From Bacillota bacterium (GTDB lineage Bacteria; Bacillota_E; Sulfobacillia; Sulfobacillales; Sulfobacillaceae): a stretch of 5,523 nt of DNA. The stretch lies in the NCBI GenBank assembly GCA_021802225.1, contig JAKAAS010000161.1:1-5523 (forward strand). Reading direction: 5' to 3'. Each line of letters starts with the position of its first letter. Within the stretch, counting starts at the first letter, position 1. This document shows, piece after piece, positions 5,353-5,523 of this stretch. The translations under genes and the position numbers were made by a program. A model generated the notes under the pieces. It searched no databases and was not told the origin of the DNA. It saw only the letters and a program-made list of their open reading frames with translations.

Positions 5353-5523
5353 ACCACTCCCTGTCTTTTGTGCCGCTGCCGGAAGCAGGCGAGGTCGTGG
5401 CAGACCAGAAGCCTATTGGCGGCGGCCACAACACCCCCGCCGGCGGAGCAATGCCGGATGCCACGCGCCGTATTGATCCAGAAACGGCGCAGAAATCTAC
5501 CATGAGCTGCACTCCCCACCAGC
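5349..5523 (-). CDS. C-terminal fragment of an unidentified protein upstream of the glycosyltransferase
   Basis: On the minus strand a frame is open from the right edge (first full codon ends at 5522) to TGA at 5351-5349, giving 57 residues. The stop overlaps the GTG start of the glycosyltransferase as GTGA, the usual sign of co-directional, coupled genes. The fragment is basic and its GRFLRRFWINTARGIRHC stretch resembles the tails of glycosyltransferase-like proteins, but this is too little for a family call. Another minus frame, from a GTG at 5512, is also open but would overlap the glycosyltransferase by about 140 bases out of frame and is less likely. Third-position GC is similar in both frames, so confidence is moderate and rests mainly on the GTGA junction. 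Confidence 0.5.
   Translation of the reverse strand, partial: LVGSAAHGRFLRRFWINTARGIRHCSAGGGVVAAANRLLVCHDLACFRQRHKRQGVV

Noticed and set aside
4789..5505. 238-residue plus-strand open frame over the glycosyltransferase
   Set aside because: The minus strand carries the full GT2 motif set here, and the plus frame has no recognisable domain.
5216..5512. 98-residue minus-strand frame starting at a GTG at 5512
   Set aside because: It would overlap the glycosyltransferase by about 140 bases out of frame. The alternative frame ending in the GTGA overlap gives normal operon spacing. It cannot be fully excluded without sequence to the right.

Overview
The window is bacterial, GC-rich (about 60% by eye) and densely coded, with strong purine-rich Shine-Dalgarno sites, some GTG starts, and short overlaps or gaps between co-directional genes. 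This fits a free-living, moderately GC-rich bacterium, possibly a GC-rich Bacillota or actinobacterial-type lineage. No marker gene fixes the taxon, so that is only an inference. I see no rRNA, tRNA, CRISPR array, transposase, integrase or attachment site.

Layout. (1) 2-181, plus strand: the probable C-terminal end of a gene that enters from the left edge; I do not recognise it. (2) 181-218: a perfect 13-bp inverted repeat lying exactly between two converging genes, with both stop codons touching or inside its arms. (3) 214-702, minus strand: a small four-helix membrane protein of unknown function. (4) 703-811: a 109-bp divergent intergenic region. (5) 812-4412, plus strand: a three-gene unit of an MFS transporter, a Gfo/Idh/MocA-type oxidoreductase and a GH1 beta-glucosidase. 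The first two genes are almost contiguous; the third follows after 65 bp. (6) 4413-4419: a 7-bp gap between convergent stops. (7) 4420-5352, minus strand: a family 2 glycosyltransferase. (8) 5349-5523, minus strand: the probable C-terminal end of a further gene, overlapping the glycosyltransferase start by four bases (GTGA) and running off the right edge.

How the genes may work together. The plus-strand trio reads as a small carbohydrate catabolic unit. The MFS protein would import a glycoside or sugar without phosphorylating it. The GH1 enzyme has the residues of an unphosphorylated-glycoside hydrolase (NFEW motif rather than the Ser/Lys/Tyr set of 6-phospho-glucosidases). The Gfo/Idh enzyme would oxidise or reduce a sugar or cyclic polyol using NAD(P). 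The substrate cannot be read from sequence. The minus-strand pair at the right end looks like the end of a separate glycosyltransferase or surface-polysaccharide operon.

The least expected signal is structural. There are three perfect 13-14 bp inverted repeats in 5.5 kb, and two of them lie deep inside conserved coding sequence (GH1 at 3681-3715, GT2 at 4685-4713). Apart from these, the window looks like ordinary metabolic and polysaccharide gene content, and I see no convincing new defence or mobile system.
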